DNA of 64,000 bases, taken from positions 42,252-106,251 of the forward strand of contig NZ_WTVN01000013.1 of NCBI RefSeq assembly GCF_012910905.1, written 5' to 3'. This stretch comes from Aromatoleum toluvorans (GTDB lineage: Bacteria > Pseudomonadota > Gammaproteobacteria > Burkholderiales > Rhodocyclaceae). Shown here piece after piece: positions 18,301-28,293 of the stretch. The translations under genes were made by a program, and so were the position numbers. Under the pieces are notes generated by a model. That model was not told where the DNA came from. It searched no databases and worked only from the letters and a program-made list of their open reading frames with translations. Numbering within the stretch: position 1 is the first letter of the stretch; each line of letters begins with the position of its first letter.

Positions 18301-18387
18301 CTGGAGTTCGACGCCGTTGAAGGTGAAGCGCAGCGGGCGGCTGCGGTCGATGCGGCCTCCGGTGCCGAGTCGGTTCTGTTGGCTCAT
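15358..18387 (-). CDS. soxA: Sarcosine oxidase alpha subunit
   Basis: The 1009-residue large subunit of heterotetrameric sarcosine oxidase, which demethylates sarcosine to glycine and passes the C1 unit to THF as methylene-THF. Residues ~20-110 form a ferredoxin-like NAD-associated region (FTFNGVELQGFAGDTLASAL). A dinucleotide-binding motif VIGAGPAGLAAALAAG lies near 175-190. The C-terminal ~400 residues form the GcvT-like THF-binding part (LGKIEIQGKDAREFLNRLY, then TPEDLGMQWCVGYKKPFSW). Length is normal for the family. Its start overlaps the soxD stop by four bases. Confidence 0.96.
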   Translation of the reverse strand: MSQQNRLGTGGRIDRSRPLRFTFNGVELQGFAGDTLASALLANAVDVVNRSFKYSRPRGIVAAGAEEPNAVVQLGASEAAQVPNVRATQQALYGGLVAASTNGWPNVDKDLMGVIGSVGGKFMPPGFYYKTFMAPASMWPKYEKYIRKAAGLGRTPKEKDPDIYDHINRHCDVLVIGAGPAGLAAALAAGRSGARVILCDEQEEMGGSLLDSRELIDGRPASAWVASVLAELATMPEVLLLPRTTANGYHDHNFVTLHERRTEHLADLAPSINGRRQVRARMHRVRAGEVILATGTHERPLVFSHNDVPGNMVAGAVSTYIRRYAVVPGRRLVLSTSNDHAYRAALDWHDAGREVVAIVDAREHPDGDLVNEARSRNIRIIPGSAVIEANGKKRVSGAQVARIDIGGFKVAGRVETLSCDTIASSGGYSPVVHLAAHTGARPEWRDDILGFVPGKVPGMTPVGGVQGKGAIAEALADGAAAGVAAAQRTGFQVEAPALPKVAKVREGRAVALYQVPHVKPAMRAPKQFVDPQNDVTAAGIELATREGFESIEHVKRYTGMGFGTDQGKLGNINGMAIAARCLKQTIPQTGTTVFRPNYTPITFGAITGRHCREFFDPRRYTALHAWHVEHGAKFEEVGQWMRPWYFPRGNETMHEAVQRECRAVRESVGILDASTLGKIEIQGKDAREFLNRLYTNAWTKLDVGKCRYGLMCKDDGMVMDDGVTACIGDNHFHMTTTTGGAAAVLDWMELWHQTEWPELEVYFNSVTDHWAAMAINGPNARKLLAELTDDIDLSRDNFKFMDMREGTVAGVPARVYRISFTGELSYEINVQANHAMHVWKALFEKGEKYSLTPYGTETMHVLRAEKGFIIVGQETDGSMTPEDLGMQWCVGYKKPFSWIGRRALTRPDTKRDDRKQLVGLKPLDPKLVLDEGAQIVLEKEITIPMPMVGHVTSSYYSPNLGHSFALAVVKGGAKRMGQTVYLPMADGRVHAAEVVSPVFYDADGARQNV

Positions 18388-18695
18388 TTTGCCGCCCCCT
18401 TGCTGGAAGAAGCCTGTTTGGTGACGGACGGCTGCTGGCCGACCTTGTAGGTTTCGTGAATCTGGTAGCTCACGGTGTCACGCGTGATGTTGAAGAACTT
18501 GCGGCAGCCGGCGGCGTGGTACCACAGCTCGTGGTGCAGGCCGCGCGGGTTCTTGCGGAAGAACAGGTAGTTGCCCCAGTCCTCGTCGCTGGTGGCTTCC
18601 GGCTCGACCGGGCGCGCGATGTGCGCCTCGCCCTTCGGGCGGAATTCTTCTTCCTCGCGGTATTCCGCGCAGTGCGGGCAGTAGATGTGAAGCAT
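18384..18695 (-). CDS. soxD: Sarcosine oxidase delta subunit
   Basis: The 103-residue zinc-binding delta subunit of sarcosine oxidase. The start MLHIYCPHCAEYREEEEF places Cys6 and Cys9 as two zinc ligands, and HHELWYHAAGCRKFF supplies the histidine ligands. Family length is about 90-100 residues. It sits 14 bases after soxB and overlaps soxA (ATGA), as in classic soxBDAG operons. Confidence 0.95.
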   Translation of the reverse strand: MLHIYCPHCAEYREEEEFRPKGEAHIARPVEPEATSDEDWGNYLFFRKNPRGLHHELWYHAAGCRKFFNITRDTVSYQIHETYKVGQQPSVTKQASSSKGAAK

Positions 18696-18709
18696 GTTGT
18701 CTGCTCCTG

Positions 18710-19960
18710 TCAGTGCGCGACGCCCGCGGCGCCGTGCTCGTCGATGAGTTTTCCGGAGATGAAGCGGTCGATGGAGAAAGGTGCCGCGAGCGGATGCGCC
18801 TTGCCGGCCGCGAGCGTCGCTGCGAACACGTTCCCCGAACCGGGCGTCGCCTTGAAGCCGCCGGTACCCCAGCCGCAGTTGAAGAACAGGCCGCCGACGG
18901 GCGTCGCCGAGATGATCGGGCAGGCGTCCGGGCAGGTATCGACGATGCCGCCCCACTGGCGGTTCATGCGCACGCGGGAGAAGATCGGGAACATCTCGAC
19001 GATGGCCTGCAGCGTGTGCTCGATGGTCGAGTAGCTGCCGCGCTGGCCGTAGCCGTTGTAGCCGTCGATGCCGGCGCCGATCACGAGGTCGCCCTTGTCC
19101 GACTGGCTGACGTAGCCGTGCACCTTGTTCGACATCACGACGGTGTCGAGGATGGGCTTCATCGGCTCGGATACGAGCGCCTGCAGCGGGTGCGATTCGA
19201 CCGGCAGCTTGAAACCGGCCATGTTGGCGAGCACGCCCGAATTGCCTGCGGTGACGACGCCCACGGTGTCGGCCGCGATGAAGCCGCGGTTGGTCTCGAC
19301 GCCGACGACCTTGTTGCCATTTTTTCGGATACCGGTGACTTCGGTCTGCTGCAGCATATCCACGCCGCGCGAGTCGGCACCGCGGGCGAAGCCCCAGGCC
19401 ACCGCGTCATGGCGTGCGACGCCGCCGCGCGGCTGCCAGGAGGCGCCCAGCACCGGGTAGCGCGTGTTGCGCGACAGATCCATGATCGGCACGATTTCCT
19501 GGATCTGATTCACGTCCAGCACCTCGCCGTCGATGCCGTTGAGGCGGTTGGCGTTCACGCGGCGGTGGATGTCGCGCATGTCTTGCAGCGTGTGGCCCAG
19601 GTTCATGACGCCGCGCTGGGAATACATCACGTTGTAGTTGAGGTCCTGCGACAGGCCTTCCCACAGCTTCATCGCGTGCTCGTAGAGCCACGCGGCCTCG
19701 TCCCACAGGTAGTTGGAGCGCACGATGGTGGTGTTGCGCGCGGTGTTGCCGCCGCCCAGCCAGCCCTTCTCGACCACGGCCACGTTGGTGATGCCGTGTT
19801 CCTTGGCGAGGTAGTAGGCGGTCGCCAGGCCATGACCGCCGCCGCCGACGATCACGATGTCGTACTTCTTCTTGGGGGTCGGGTTGCGCCAGGCGCGCTG
19901 CCAGTTTTCGTGGTAACTGAGCGCGTGCTTGACGAGCCCGAAGCCGGAATAGTGCTGCAT
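18710..19960 (-). CDS. soxB: Sarcosine oxidase beta subunit
   Basis: The 416-residue catalytic flavin subunit of sarcosine oxidase. The FAD-binding motif [18 protein letters not shown] is near residues 35-52. The segment [17 protein letters not shown] carries the histidine that bears covalent FMN in characterised SoxB. The C-terminal block [19 protein letters not shown] followed by [12 protein letters not shown] is also typical. I chose the ATG at 19960 ([20 protein letters not shown]), the normal SoxB start; the upstream extension has no similarity. It is the first sox gene, 49 bases downstream of sdaA. Confidence 0.96.
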   Translation of the reverse strand: MQHYSGFGLVKHALSYHENWQRAWRNPTPKKKYDIVIVGGGGHGLATAYYLAKEHGITNVAVVEKGWLGGGNTARNTTIVRSNYLWDEAAWLYEHAMKLWEGLSQDLNYNVMYSQRGVMNLGHTLQDMRDIHRRVNANRLNGIDGEVLDVNQIQEIVPIMDLSRNTRYPVLGASWQPRGGVARHDAVAWGFARGADSRGVDMLQQTEVTGIRKNGNKVVGVETNRGFIAADTVGVVTAGNSGVLANMAGFKLPVESHPLQALVSEPMKPILDTVVMSNKVHGYVSQSDKGDLVIGAGIDGYNGYGQRGSYSTIEHTLQAIVEMFPIFSRVRMNRQWGGIVDTCPDACPIISATPVGGLFFNCGWGTGGFKATPGSGNVFAATLAAGKAHPLAAPFSIDRFISGKLIDEHGAAGVAH

Positions 19961-20009
19961 GACTCTATCTCCTTGAAGTGTGGTTTTCGCCGTCGAAGTC
20001 AGCCATCGA

Positions 20010-21389
<1,380 letters not shown>

Positions 21390-21411
21390 GACGTGTCGCT
21401 CCGTCGGTCGT

Positions 21412-22674
21412 TCAGCGGCTGGCCGGGTAGACCGGGAAGCGCGCGCACAAGGCCGAGACCTTCTCGCGCACCGCGGCGCTCACGGACTGGTCGTCGATGT
21501 TGTCGAGCACATCGCAGATCCAGTTCGTGAGTTCCTTCGCCTCGGCTTCCTTCAGGCCGCGCGTCGTGATCGCGGGCGTGCCGATGCGGATGCCGCTGGT
21601 GACGAAGGGCGACTGCGGGTCGTTCGGCACGGCGTTCTTGTTGACGGTGATGTGGGCCGAACCCAGCGCCGCGTCGGCCTGCTTGCCGGTGAGGCCCTTG
21701 GCGACGAGATCGACGAGGAACAGGTGGTCGTCGGTGCCGCCGGAGACGATCTTGTAGCCGCGCTCCATGAACACGCCGGCCATCGCGCGGGCGTTCTTCA
21801 GCACCTGCTGCTGGTAGGCGCGGAACTCGGGCTGCAGCGCTTCCTTCAGCGCGACGGCCTTGGCGGCGATCACGTGCATCAGCGGGCCGCCCTGGATGCC
21901 GGGGAAGACGACGGCGTTGAGCTTCTTCTCGAGGTCCGCGTTGCGGCGCGCGAGGATCAGGCCGCCGCGCGGGCCGCGCAGGGTCTTGTGGGTGGTCGTC
22001 GTGACGACGTCGGCAAAGGGGATGGGGTTGGGGTACAGGCCGGCCGCGACGAGACCCGCGACGTGGGCCATGTCGACGAAGAGATAGGCGCCCACGGAGT
22101 CGGCAATCTCGCGGAAGCGCTTCCAGTCGACCACGCGGGAATAGGCGGAGAAGCCCGCGACAATCATCTTCGGCTTGTGCTCGCGCGCCAGCGCTTCGAC
22201 CTGGTCATAGTCGATCTCGCCGGTGGCCTCGTTCAGGCCGTATTGGACCGCGTTGTAGATCTTGCCGGAGAAGTTGACCTTGGCGCCGTGCGTCAGGTGG
22301 CCGCCGTGCGCGAGGCTCATGCCCAGCACGGTGTCGTGCGGCTCGAGCAGCGCCATGTAGACTGCGGCGTTCGCCTGCGAACCCGAGTGCGGCTGAACAT
22401 TTGCGAAGTCGGCGCCGAACAGCAGCTTGGCGCGATCGATTGCGAGCTGCTCGACGACGTCGACATGCTCGCAGCCGCCGTAGTAACGCTTCGCGGGATA
22501 GCCTTCGGCGTACTTGTTCGTCAGCACGCTGCCCTGCGCCTCGAGCACGCGCGGGCTGGTGTAGTTCTCGGATGCGATCAGCTCGATGTGCGACTCCTGG
22601 CGCTCGAACTCGGCATCCATCGCCGCCTTCAGTTCGTCGTCGAAATCGGCGATATGGTCGGTCATTGCAAACAT
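21412..22674 (-). CDS. glyA: Serine hydroxymethyltransferase
   Basis: A PLP enzyme that joins glycine and methylene-THF to serine. Here it can use both products of sarcosine oxidase. The 420-residue protein has [20 protein letters not shown] near the N-terminus, [24 protein letters not shown] and the Schiff-base lysine in [14 protein letters not shown] near residue 229. I chose the ATG at 22674 ([12 protein letters not shown]), with GAGGAG nine bases upstream; the longer in-frame extension is not GlyA-like. It heads the glyA-sdaA-soxBDAG operon. The upstream region holds two GCGACAG repeats (22822-22828, 22840-22846). Confidence 0.95.
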   Translation of the reverse strand: MFAMTDHIADFDDELKAAMDAEFERQESHIELIASENYTSPRVLEAQGSVLTNKYAEGYPAKRYYGGCEHVDVVEQLAIDRAKLLFGADFANVQPHSGSQANAAVYMALLEPHDTVLGMSLAHGGHLTHGAKVNFSGKIYNAVQYGLNEATGEIDYDQVEALAREHKPKMIVAGFSAYSRVVDWKRFREIADSVGAYLFVDMAHVAGLVAAGLYPNPIPFADVVTTTTHKTLRGPRGGLILARRNADLEKKLNAVVFPGIQGGPLMHVIAAKAVALKEALQPEFRAYQQQVLKNARAMAGVFMERGYKIVSGGTDDHLFLVDLVAKGLTGKQADAALGSAHITVNKNAVPNDPQSPFVTSGIRIGTPAITTRGLKEAEAKELTNWICDVLDNIDDQSVSAAVREKVSALCARFPVYPASR

Positions 22675-22830
22675 GCGTAACGTCTCCTCTGGTTTGTTGG
22701 CTATCGTGGAAGCCTTGTGCCGCATCGGAATGGCGGCCTCTTGGGAGGAGATGTTAGGAATTCTGTCGGAGGACCTTTTGCCTGTATCCGTCACGCACTT
22801 GCTCAATTTGGACTGCTGGGTGCGACAGCT

Positions 22831-22845
22831 TGCGAAATAGCGACA
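22831..22845. promoter_or_regulatory. Weak operator-like site upstream of glyA
   Basis: TGCGA-AATAG-CGACA matches the TGTCG-N5-NGACA sites before the corrinoid and H4MPT operons in one arm only; the other arm is degenerate. A direct GCGACAG repeat 18 bases away accompanies it. It could be a divergent member of the same operator family or chance. Confidence 0.25.
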
Positions 22846-22953
22846 GACGGAAAAAACGCCGCGGGTGGAGGCACCAGGCGGCGTCGGGAACGGCAAGGGA
22901 AACGGCGGGCGCGTTTGCTGCGCCCAGGACCATTCAGATTGCGAACGGGTCCG

Positions 22954-23637
22954 TCACGCGGCAAACGCCTTCATGTGGAACACCTGCATGTCAGGCGGAT
23001 AGCGATACGCCGCACCATGCGGGCAGGCGCGACGGTCGAGGCAACCGACGCTCATGCAGTGCTCGCCGGCGCCAGCGTGCAGGTGGCTGCGGCAACCGGC
23101 GTAGTCGAAGCCGGTGCCTGAATAGGCCCCGACCGGGCAGGATTTCAGGCAGGGCTTGTCGACACAGGCGTCGCACAGATGGACGCCCTCCCCGCCCGTG
23201 GCGATGTCGATCTCGGTGTCGAACAACAGCGCGCCGCGATAGGCGTGCCACAGGCCGTAGCGCGGGTGCATGAGGATGCCGAGCGGCGACGGGCGCAGGC
23301 CCTCCGCGCGCATCGCCCATTGCTGGAAGGGCACGAAAGGCCGGTCCGACGGGGAAACGGCCCGGGCCCCGAACTGCGCGGCAACGCCGCCGATCACTTC
23401 GCGCGACCAGGTGTCGAGCGGATCGCGCAGGTCTACCGGCTGGCTGTCGCGCCACGCGCGGAAATACGGCCAGGCCGATGCACCGGCCTGCCCCACCAGC
23501 ACGACCGCGCGCGCCGCGCGCCCCGAGGGGCCCGGCGGCGCATGCTCGTCGCGTCCGAAGTTCAGGCCGCCGCGCACGATGAGGCCGTGGGCCGCCAGCG
23601 CTTCGCCGATCAACACGTCAATTCGATCACTCTTCAT
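22954..23637 (-). CDS. Fe-S protein of the corrinoid operon (QueG/ferredoxin-like)
   Basis: A 227-residue protein with a C-terminal cysteine-rich Fe-S region: CDACVDKPCLKSCPVGAY near residues 156-173, then CRSHL, HCMSVGCLDRRACPHG. The pattern resembles 4Fe-4S ferredoxin modules of epoxyqueuosine-reductase-like proteins. It lies directly downstream of the ASKHA reductive activase, so it may deliver electrons for reactivating Co(II) corrinoid; that is inference from context. I chose the ATG at 23637; a GTG at 23691 that overlaps the activase stop (GTGA) would add 18 residues and cannot be excluded. Confidence 0.65.
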   Translation of the reverse strand: MKSDRIDVLIGEALAAHGLIVRGGLNFGRDEHAPPGPSGRAARAVVLVGQAGASAWPYFRAWRDSQPVDLRDPLDTWSREVIGGVAAQFGARAVSPSDRPFVPFQQWAMRAEGLRPSPLGILMHPRYGLWHAYRGALLFDTEIDIATGGEGVHLCDACVDKPCLKSCPVGAYSGTGFDYAGCRSHLHAGAGEHCMSVGCLDRRACPHGAAYRYPPDMQVFHMKAFAA

Positions 23638-23687
23638 ACCGCTGCAAGCATACCCTCGGAAGACGATGCGCTTGTCGCGATCGATGA

Positions 23688-25760
23688 TCACGCAGGGAGA
23701 GTGGTTGTGGATGGGCTCGAAGTCTCGCCTCCTTCCACAAGCGGCCGCTCGCGCCGTCCGCGCCGCGACCGACCACCCTGCGCCACGCGCTCCCCTGCCT
23801 TGCTCTCCGGCAACGGCACGACCGCGCGCAGGTTCGGGAACGGGTCGGTCTTGTGCGGGATCGCCATCGCATCGACGAAATACTGCTGGAAGCTCGGCTC
23901 GACGGCGGTCTCGATCTTGTCGACACGGCGCACGATGGTTTCGATCTCCTCGCGCCGACCGCGGTTCAGCAGCGCGATGCGCGCGCCCGTCCCCGCGGAG
24001 TTGCCGACCGCCGCGACGTGCTCGAGCGGACAGTCGGGGATCAGGCCCAGGATCATCGCGTACTTGACGTCGATGTGGCTGCCGAACGCGCCGGCGAGGC
24101 TGATGCGCTCGACCTGCGCGATACCTAGCTTGTCCATCAGCAGGCGCACGCCGGCATACAGTGCGGCCTTCGCGAGCTGGATTGCGCGCACGTCGTTCTG
24201 CGTGATCTGCAGCGTGCGCTCATCGGTCTCGTACAGCGTGTACCCGAAGGTGCGCCCGTTCGGCCGGATCCGCGCGTTGCGTTCCGCGAGCGCTCCGTCG
24301 ATCACACCGTCCTGGTCGATGATACCCGCGAGGTACATTTCGGCGATAATCTCGACGATGCCCGAGCCGCAGATCCCGGTGATGCCGGTCGCGGCCGTCG
24401 CGTCGGCGAAGCCCGCCTCGTCCGACCACAATTCGCTGCCGATCACCCGGAAACGCGGCTCGAGCGTCACCGGATCGATGCGCACCCGCTCGATCGCGCC
24501 CGGCGCCGCGCGCTGGCCGCAGCTGATCTGGGCGCCTTCGAACGCCGGGCCGGTGGGGCTGGACGCGGCGAGCAGGCGGGCACGGTTGCCGAGGACGATC
24601 TCGGCGTTCGTGCCGATATCGACGATCAGCGTCATCGCGTCGGTGAGATAAGGCGTCTCGGACAGGATCGCGCCCGCGGTATCCGCGCCGACGTGCCCGG
24701 CGATGCAGGGCAGCGCGTAGATGCGGGCGTTGGGGTGGATGTGCAGGTCGATCTCGGTCGCCCACAGGCCCGTGACGGCCTCGTCGGTGGCGAGTGCGAA
24801 CGGCGCGCCGCCGAGTTCGACCGGATTAATCCCGAACAACAGGTGGTGCATGATCGGGTTGCCGACGAAGGTCGCTTCGAGGATGTCGACGACGGCGATT
24901 CCGGCTTCCTCCGCGAGTTCGGCCGCCAGCCCGTTGAGCGCCGCGCGCACCTCGCGCGTCATCTCGCCGTCGCCGCCCGGCTTCATCATCACGTACGAGA
25001 CCCGGCTCATCAGGTCCTCGCCGAAGCGGATCTGCGGGTTCATCTTGCCCGCGGAGGCGACGACCTCACCCGTCTGCAGGTCGCACAGGTGCGCGGCAAT
25101 GGTCGTTGAGCCGACGTCCACGGCCATGCCATAAACCTTCTCGCGCAGGCCCGGCCACACCGCGATGATGCGCTCGGAATCGACCACCGCGACGGTCACC
25201 TTCCATTCGCCCCGACGCAACGCAGACTGCAGCTCCTGCACGACCCGAATGTCGGCCTGCAGGTTCGTCAGCCGCCAGTCGAAATCGAGCGCTTCCTTGA
25301 GTCGGCGCAGGTCGGACGACGGCACGTGCATGTCCGGCTGCTGCACTTCGACGTAATACAGCCGTACTGCCGGGTCGAGCTCGATGTCGCGCACTTCGGC
25401 GCGCTTGCGCACAATCTGGCGATGCACCTGGCTGTCGGCGGGCACGTCGATCACGACGTCGCCGAGCACGGTCGTGGAGCAGCTCAGGCGCCGTCCGGGG
25501 CTCATCGCGCCGTGGGTCTTCTCCCAGGTTTGCTCGTTGTCGCTGCGCGCGCTGAGATTGCTCGCACAGGAGTTCACGCCGTGTTTGGCGAATTCGCCTT
25601 CGGTCAGGACGACCTGGCAGCGGCCGCAGATGCCGCGTCCGCCGCATACCGAGTCGATGTCGACGCCGAGCGCGCGTGCGGCCTGCAGGACAGGCGTGCC
25701 GAGCGGGAAGCGGCCGCGCCGTCCGGAGGGGGTGAAGACGACGAGGGCGTCCTGGGTCAC
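23688..25760 (-). CDS. Corrinoid reductive activase (2Fe-2S ferredoxin plus ASKHA domain)
   Basis: A 690-residue protein of the RACE/RamA-like group that reductively reactivates oxidised Co(II) corrinoid proteins using ATP. Residues ~1-105 are a plant-type 2Fe-2S ferredoxin domain with CGGRGICGRCQ near 39-49 and a later cysteine. From ~210 comes the ASKHA ATPase core: AVDVGSTTIAAHLCDL, LIVDIGTNAEIVLGNRAR, GSGIVEIIAEMYLAGI and LAGAFGSHID. The C-terminal ~40 residues are Arg/Gly-rich and probably disordered. It follows the methyltransferase gene, with a REP-like element in the 166-base gap between them. Confidence 0.85.
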   Translation of the reverse strand: MTQDALVVFTPSGRRGRFPLGTPVLQAARALGVDIDSVCGGRGICGRCQVVLTEGEFAKHGVNSCASNLSARSDNEQTWEKTHGAMSPGRRLSCSTTVLGDVVIDVPADSQVHRQIVRKRAEVRDIELDPAVRLYYVEVQQPDMHVPSSDLRRLKEALDFDWRLTNLQADIRVVQELQSALRRGEWKVTVAVVDSERIIAVWPGLREKVYGMAVDVGSTTIAAHLCDLQTGEVVASAGKMNPQIRFGEDLMSRVSYVMMKPGGDGEMTREVRAALNGLAAELAEEAGIAVVDILEATFVGNPIMHHLLFGINPVELGGAPFALATDEAVTGLWATEIDLHIHPNARIYALPCIAGHVGADTAGAILSETPYLTDAMTLIVDIGTNAEIVLGNRARLLAASSPTGPAFEGAQISCGQRAAPGAIERVRIDPVTLEPRFRVIGSELWSDEAGFADATAATGITGICGSGIVEIIAEMYLAGIIDQDGVIDGALAERNARIRPNGRTFGYTLYETDERTLQITQNDVRAIQLAKAALYAGVRLLMDKLGIAQVERISLAGAFGSHIDVKYAMILGLIPDCPLEHVAAVGNSAGTGARIALLNRGRREEIETIVRRVDKIETAVEPSFQQYFVDAMAIPHKTDPFPNLRAVVPLPESKAGERVAQGGRSRRGRRERPLVEGGETSSPSTTTLPA

Positions 25761-25796
25761 GGGGGTCTCCTGGGGATTGGGTCTATTTTTTAGAAG

Positions 25797-25893
25797 GTTC
25801 CTCCCCCTTCAAGGGGGAGGACAGGAGGGGGATGGGTTTCTTACGTGCCTGCTGAACCCATCCCCACCCCGGCCCTCCCCTTGAAGGGGAGGG
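25797..25893. repeat. REP-like double palindrome, copy 1
   Basis: Two palindromes face each other: CCTCCCCCTTCAAGGGGGAG near the left end and CCCTCCCCTTGAAGGGGAGG near the right end, joined by GATGGGTTT ... AACCCATC, which also pair. A near-identical element lies at 41206-41302. It separates the methyltransferase gene from the activase gene and may trim or attenuate the transcript. Confidence 0.75.
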
Positions 25894-25926
25894 AGAGATG
25901 GTCTGACCAGCTTGCTAGCCTGCTAA

Positions 25927-26838
25927 TCAGGCTTCCACGCGACGACGACGCGTTTCGCGGCGGCCGCGCGCTTCGCCGCCCTCGCCCGCCGGCGGCACTT
26001 CGCGGAACTTGCGGATCCAGCGCATGCAGTCCTGGTCGTGGCCCATCAGCACGTCGGCGCCCATGATCGCGGTCATGATCTCGGTATGCAGCGGGTTGGT
26101 GATCGCCGAGGTCATGCCCGAGGCGATCGCCATGCTCATGAACGCGGCATTGACGCCGTTGCGGTTGGGCAGGCCGAAGCTGACGTTGGAGGCACCGCAG
26201 GTGGTGTTCACCTTCAGCTCCTTCTGCAACCGGTGGCACAGCTCGAACACCTGGCGGCCCGAGGTCGATACGGCGCCGATCGGCATCACGAGCGGATCGA
26301 CGACGACGTCGCAGGCGGGGATGCCGTAGTCCGCCGCGCGGTTCACGATCTTGCGGGCGATCTCGAAGCGCACGTTGGGGTCCTGCGAGATGCCGGTCTC
26401 GTCGTTGCTGATCGCGACCACCGCGGCGCCGTACTTCTTCACCAGCGGCAGCACCGATTCCAGGCGGTCTTCCTCGCCCGTCACCGAGTTCACCAGCGCC
26501 TTGCCCTTGTACACCGAGAGGCCGGCCTCGAGCGCCGCGACGATGGACGAGTCGATCGACAGCGGCACGTCGGTGAGCGACTGCACCAGCTTGACGGTCT
26601 CGGCGAGGATCGCCGGCTCGTCCGCGAGCGGGATACCGGCATTCACGTCGAGCATGTGCGCGCCGGCCTCGAGCTGTGCCTGGACGTCGGAGATCACGCG
26701 GGAGAAGTCGCCGGCGGCCATCTCGGCGGCGAGCAGCTTGCGGCCGGTCGGGTTGATGCGCTCGCCGATCACGACGAAGGGGCGCTCGAAGCCGATGACG
26801 ACTTCCTTCTTGTGCGAGCTGATTACGGTGTCGGTCAT
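25927..26838 (-). CDS. Methyltetrahydrofolate:corrinoid methyltransferase (DHPS-like)
   Basis: A 303-residue pterin-binding TIM-barrel protein of the AcsE/MtrH-like group, which moves a methyl group between a corrinoid protein and THF. It shows VIGERINPTGRKLLA near residues 23-37, MLDVNAGIPLAD, SIDSSIVAALEAG, GKALVNSVTGEE, the VVDPLVMPIGAVS strand and TTCGASNVSFGLPNR, all typical of the fold. An Arg-rich tail (REVPPAGEGGEARGRRETRR) extends past the barrel. It lies 77 bases downstream of corrinoid protein copy 1. In a catabolic setting the flow would be from methyl-corrinoid to THF; direction is inferred. Confidence 0.88.
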   Translation of the reverse strand: MTDTVISSHKKEVVIGFERPFVVIGERINPTGRKLLAAEMAAGDFSRVISDVQAQLEAGAHMLDVNAGIPLADEPAILAETVKLVQSLTDVPLSIDSSIVAALEAGLSVYKGKALVNSVTGEEDRLESVLPLVKKYGAAVVAISNDETGISQDPNVRFEIARKIVNRAADYGIPACDVVVDPLVMPIGAVSTSGRQVFELCHRLQKELKVNTTCGASNVSFGLPNRNGVNAAFMSMAIASGMTSAITNPLHTEIMTAIMGADVLMGHDQDCMRWIRKFREVPPAGEGGEARGRRETRRRRVEA

Positions 26839-26915
26839 GTTTCCATCCTTTGTGGATTGCGGGTGCCGGCCACCGGCACCTCGGTGTGAGGTTCTTGTCG
26901 TTGTGAAGCGCTGCG

Positions 26916-27614
<699 letters not shown>

Positions 27615-27634
27615 GTCGTCTTCTCCTTCAGGTC

Positions 27635-27694
27635 GTTGCGGGTGCCGAGCCCAGCGGACCCGATGCGGCACAGGTTAGGCGTAGCCCCCGCAAC
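27635..27694 (-). ncRNA. Candidate structured leader of corrinoid operon 1
   Basis: On the transcript, GTTGCGGG (27694-27687) pairs perfectly with CCCGCAAC (27642-27635), enclosing a TGCCG/CGGCA helix (27643-27647 with 27666-27670) and a mini-hairpin GGC-TAC-GCC. The Shine-Dalgarno follows about 10 bases downstream. The same leader, with one loop change, precedes copy 2. I know no riboswitch class with this shape; it could be a regulatory RNA or only a conserved duplicate. Confidence 0.35.
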
Positions 27695-27720
27695 TGGCAG
27701 GCGTCTCAACGACCCGCTCA

Positions 27721-27735
27721 TGTCCAATCGCGACA
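27721..27735. promoter_or_regulatory. Operator-like site TGTCC-AATCG-CGACA
   Basis: A near-perfect inverted repeat of the TGTCG-N5-CGACA type, 107 bases upstream of corrinoid copy 1. Its counterpart in front of copy 2 is 43083-43097 at the same distance from the start codon. Confidence 0.45.
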
Positions 27736-27790
27736 GGCTTGTGCAGCCGGATTCGTCCTGCGTGACCCCGACCATCTGCAATAACGGGGC

Positions 27791-27826
27791 TGTCGCCGCA
27801 CGACCCGAAGTTGTCGTAACCAGACA
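27791..27826. promoter_or_regulatory. Tandem operator-like sites, 21-bp spacing (copy 1)
   Basis: TGTCG-CCGCA-CGACC (27791-27805) and TGTCG-TAACC-AGACA (27812-27826) start 21 bases apart, two helical turns. The same tandem pair with the same spacing is present at 43143-43178. Confidence 0.5.
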
Positions 27827-27993
27827 AGCGAATGTCGGAAAGAAGACTAAATTGCGCATGGATCAATCTGCCGATGCTGTACGGAGACACCGCGGCGGAG
27901 CTCACGCCTCGTGGGCTGACACCAAAGACAACTAGCTCCATGGCCCATGCCGCCTTCGGAGCACCTGCCCCCATCAACTCTCCCCAGACTCAC

Positions 27994-28281
27994 ATGACCC
28001 CCTCGGATTTTGTTGGACTCATCGGTGTGATCGCCTGTCTGGTCGCGTATGCCGGCCTGCAGGTCGGCCGCCTCCGGCACGACGACCTTCGCTATCTCGG
28101 GCTGAACATCCTCAGCCCTGCCTGCCTGCTGTTCTCGCTGATGTACGACTTCAACCTCGCTGCCGTCATCACCCAGGTGTTGTGGCTCGGCCTGAGTTTC
28201 ATCGGCCTTGTGAGGGCCTTGTATGCACGCGGTCGCAAGACCAGCCGCACGACGGCCAAGTGCGCGGAAAACGGAACCTGA
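27994..28281 (+). CDS. Small membrane protein, CBU_0592-like
   Basis: A 95-residue protein with three probable membrane helices: FVGLIGVIACLVAYAGL near the start, LGLNILSPACLLFSLMYDF in the middle, and AVITQVLWLGLSFIGLVRAL before a basic tail. The shape and the LNILSPACLL-type motif fit the small CBU_0592 family of unknown function. I chose the ATG at 27994 (MTPSDFVGLIGV) because the longer upstream frame is not membrane-like. It lies 12 bases before the HyuA-like gene on the same strand and divergent from corrinoid operon 1. Confidence 0.7.
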   Translation: MTPSDFVGLIGVIACLVAYAGLQVGRLRHDDLRYLGLNILSPACLLFSLMYDFNLAAVITQVLWLGLSFIGLVRALYARGRKTSRTTAKCAENGT

Positions 28282-28293
28282 CGGAGGGACAAA

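Larger units (their letters stand above)
27615..27993. other. 379-bp intergenic region between corrinoid copy 1 and the membrane-protein gene
   Basis: No gene is seen. It holds the leader and promoter of the minus-strand corrinoid operon (paired arms at 27635-27642 and 27687-27694), operator-like sites at 27721-27735, 27791-27805 and 27812-27826, and a GAAGACTAAATTG block at 27842-27854. The last is repeated at 43194-43206, the same 30 bases from the neighbouring operator. Confidence 0.6.

Noticed and set aside
15097..18450. 1117-codon plus-strand open frame opposite soxA
   Set aside because: It is the antisense shadow of the sarcosine oxidase alpha gene, rich in His/Arg/Asp/Val repeats without motifs.
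22675..22953. Glycine riboswitch upstream of glyA
   Set aside because: No tandem aptamer pattern with the conserved core blocks was found on the transcript strand.
27615..27720. Cobalamin riboswitch in front of the corrinoid gene
   Set aside because: GAGACGCCTGCC is faintly like a B12 box, but the flanking helices and other conserved blocks of the class are not seen.
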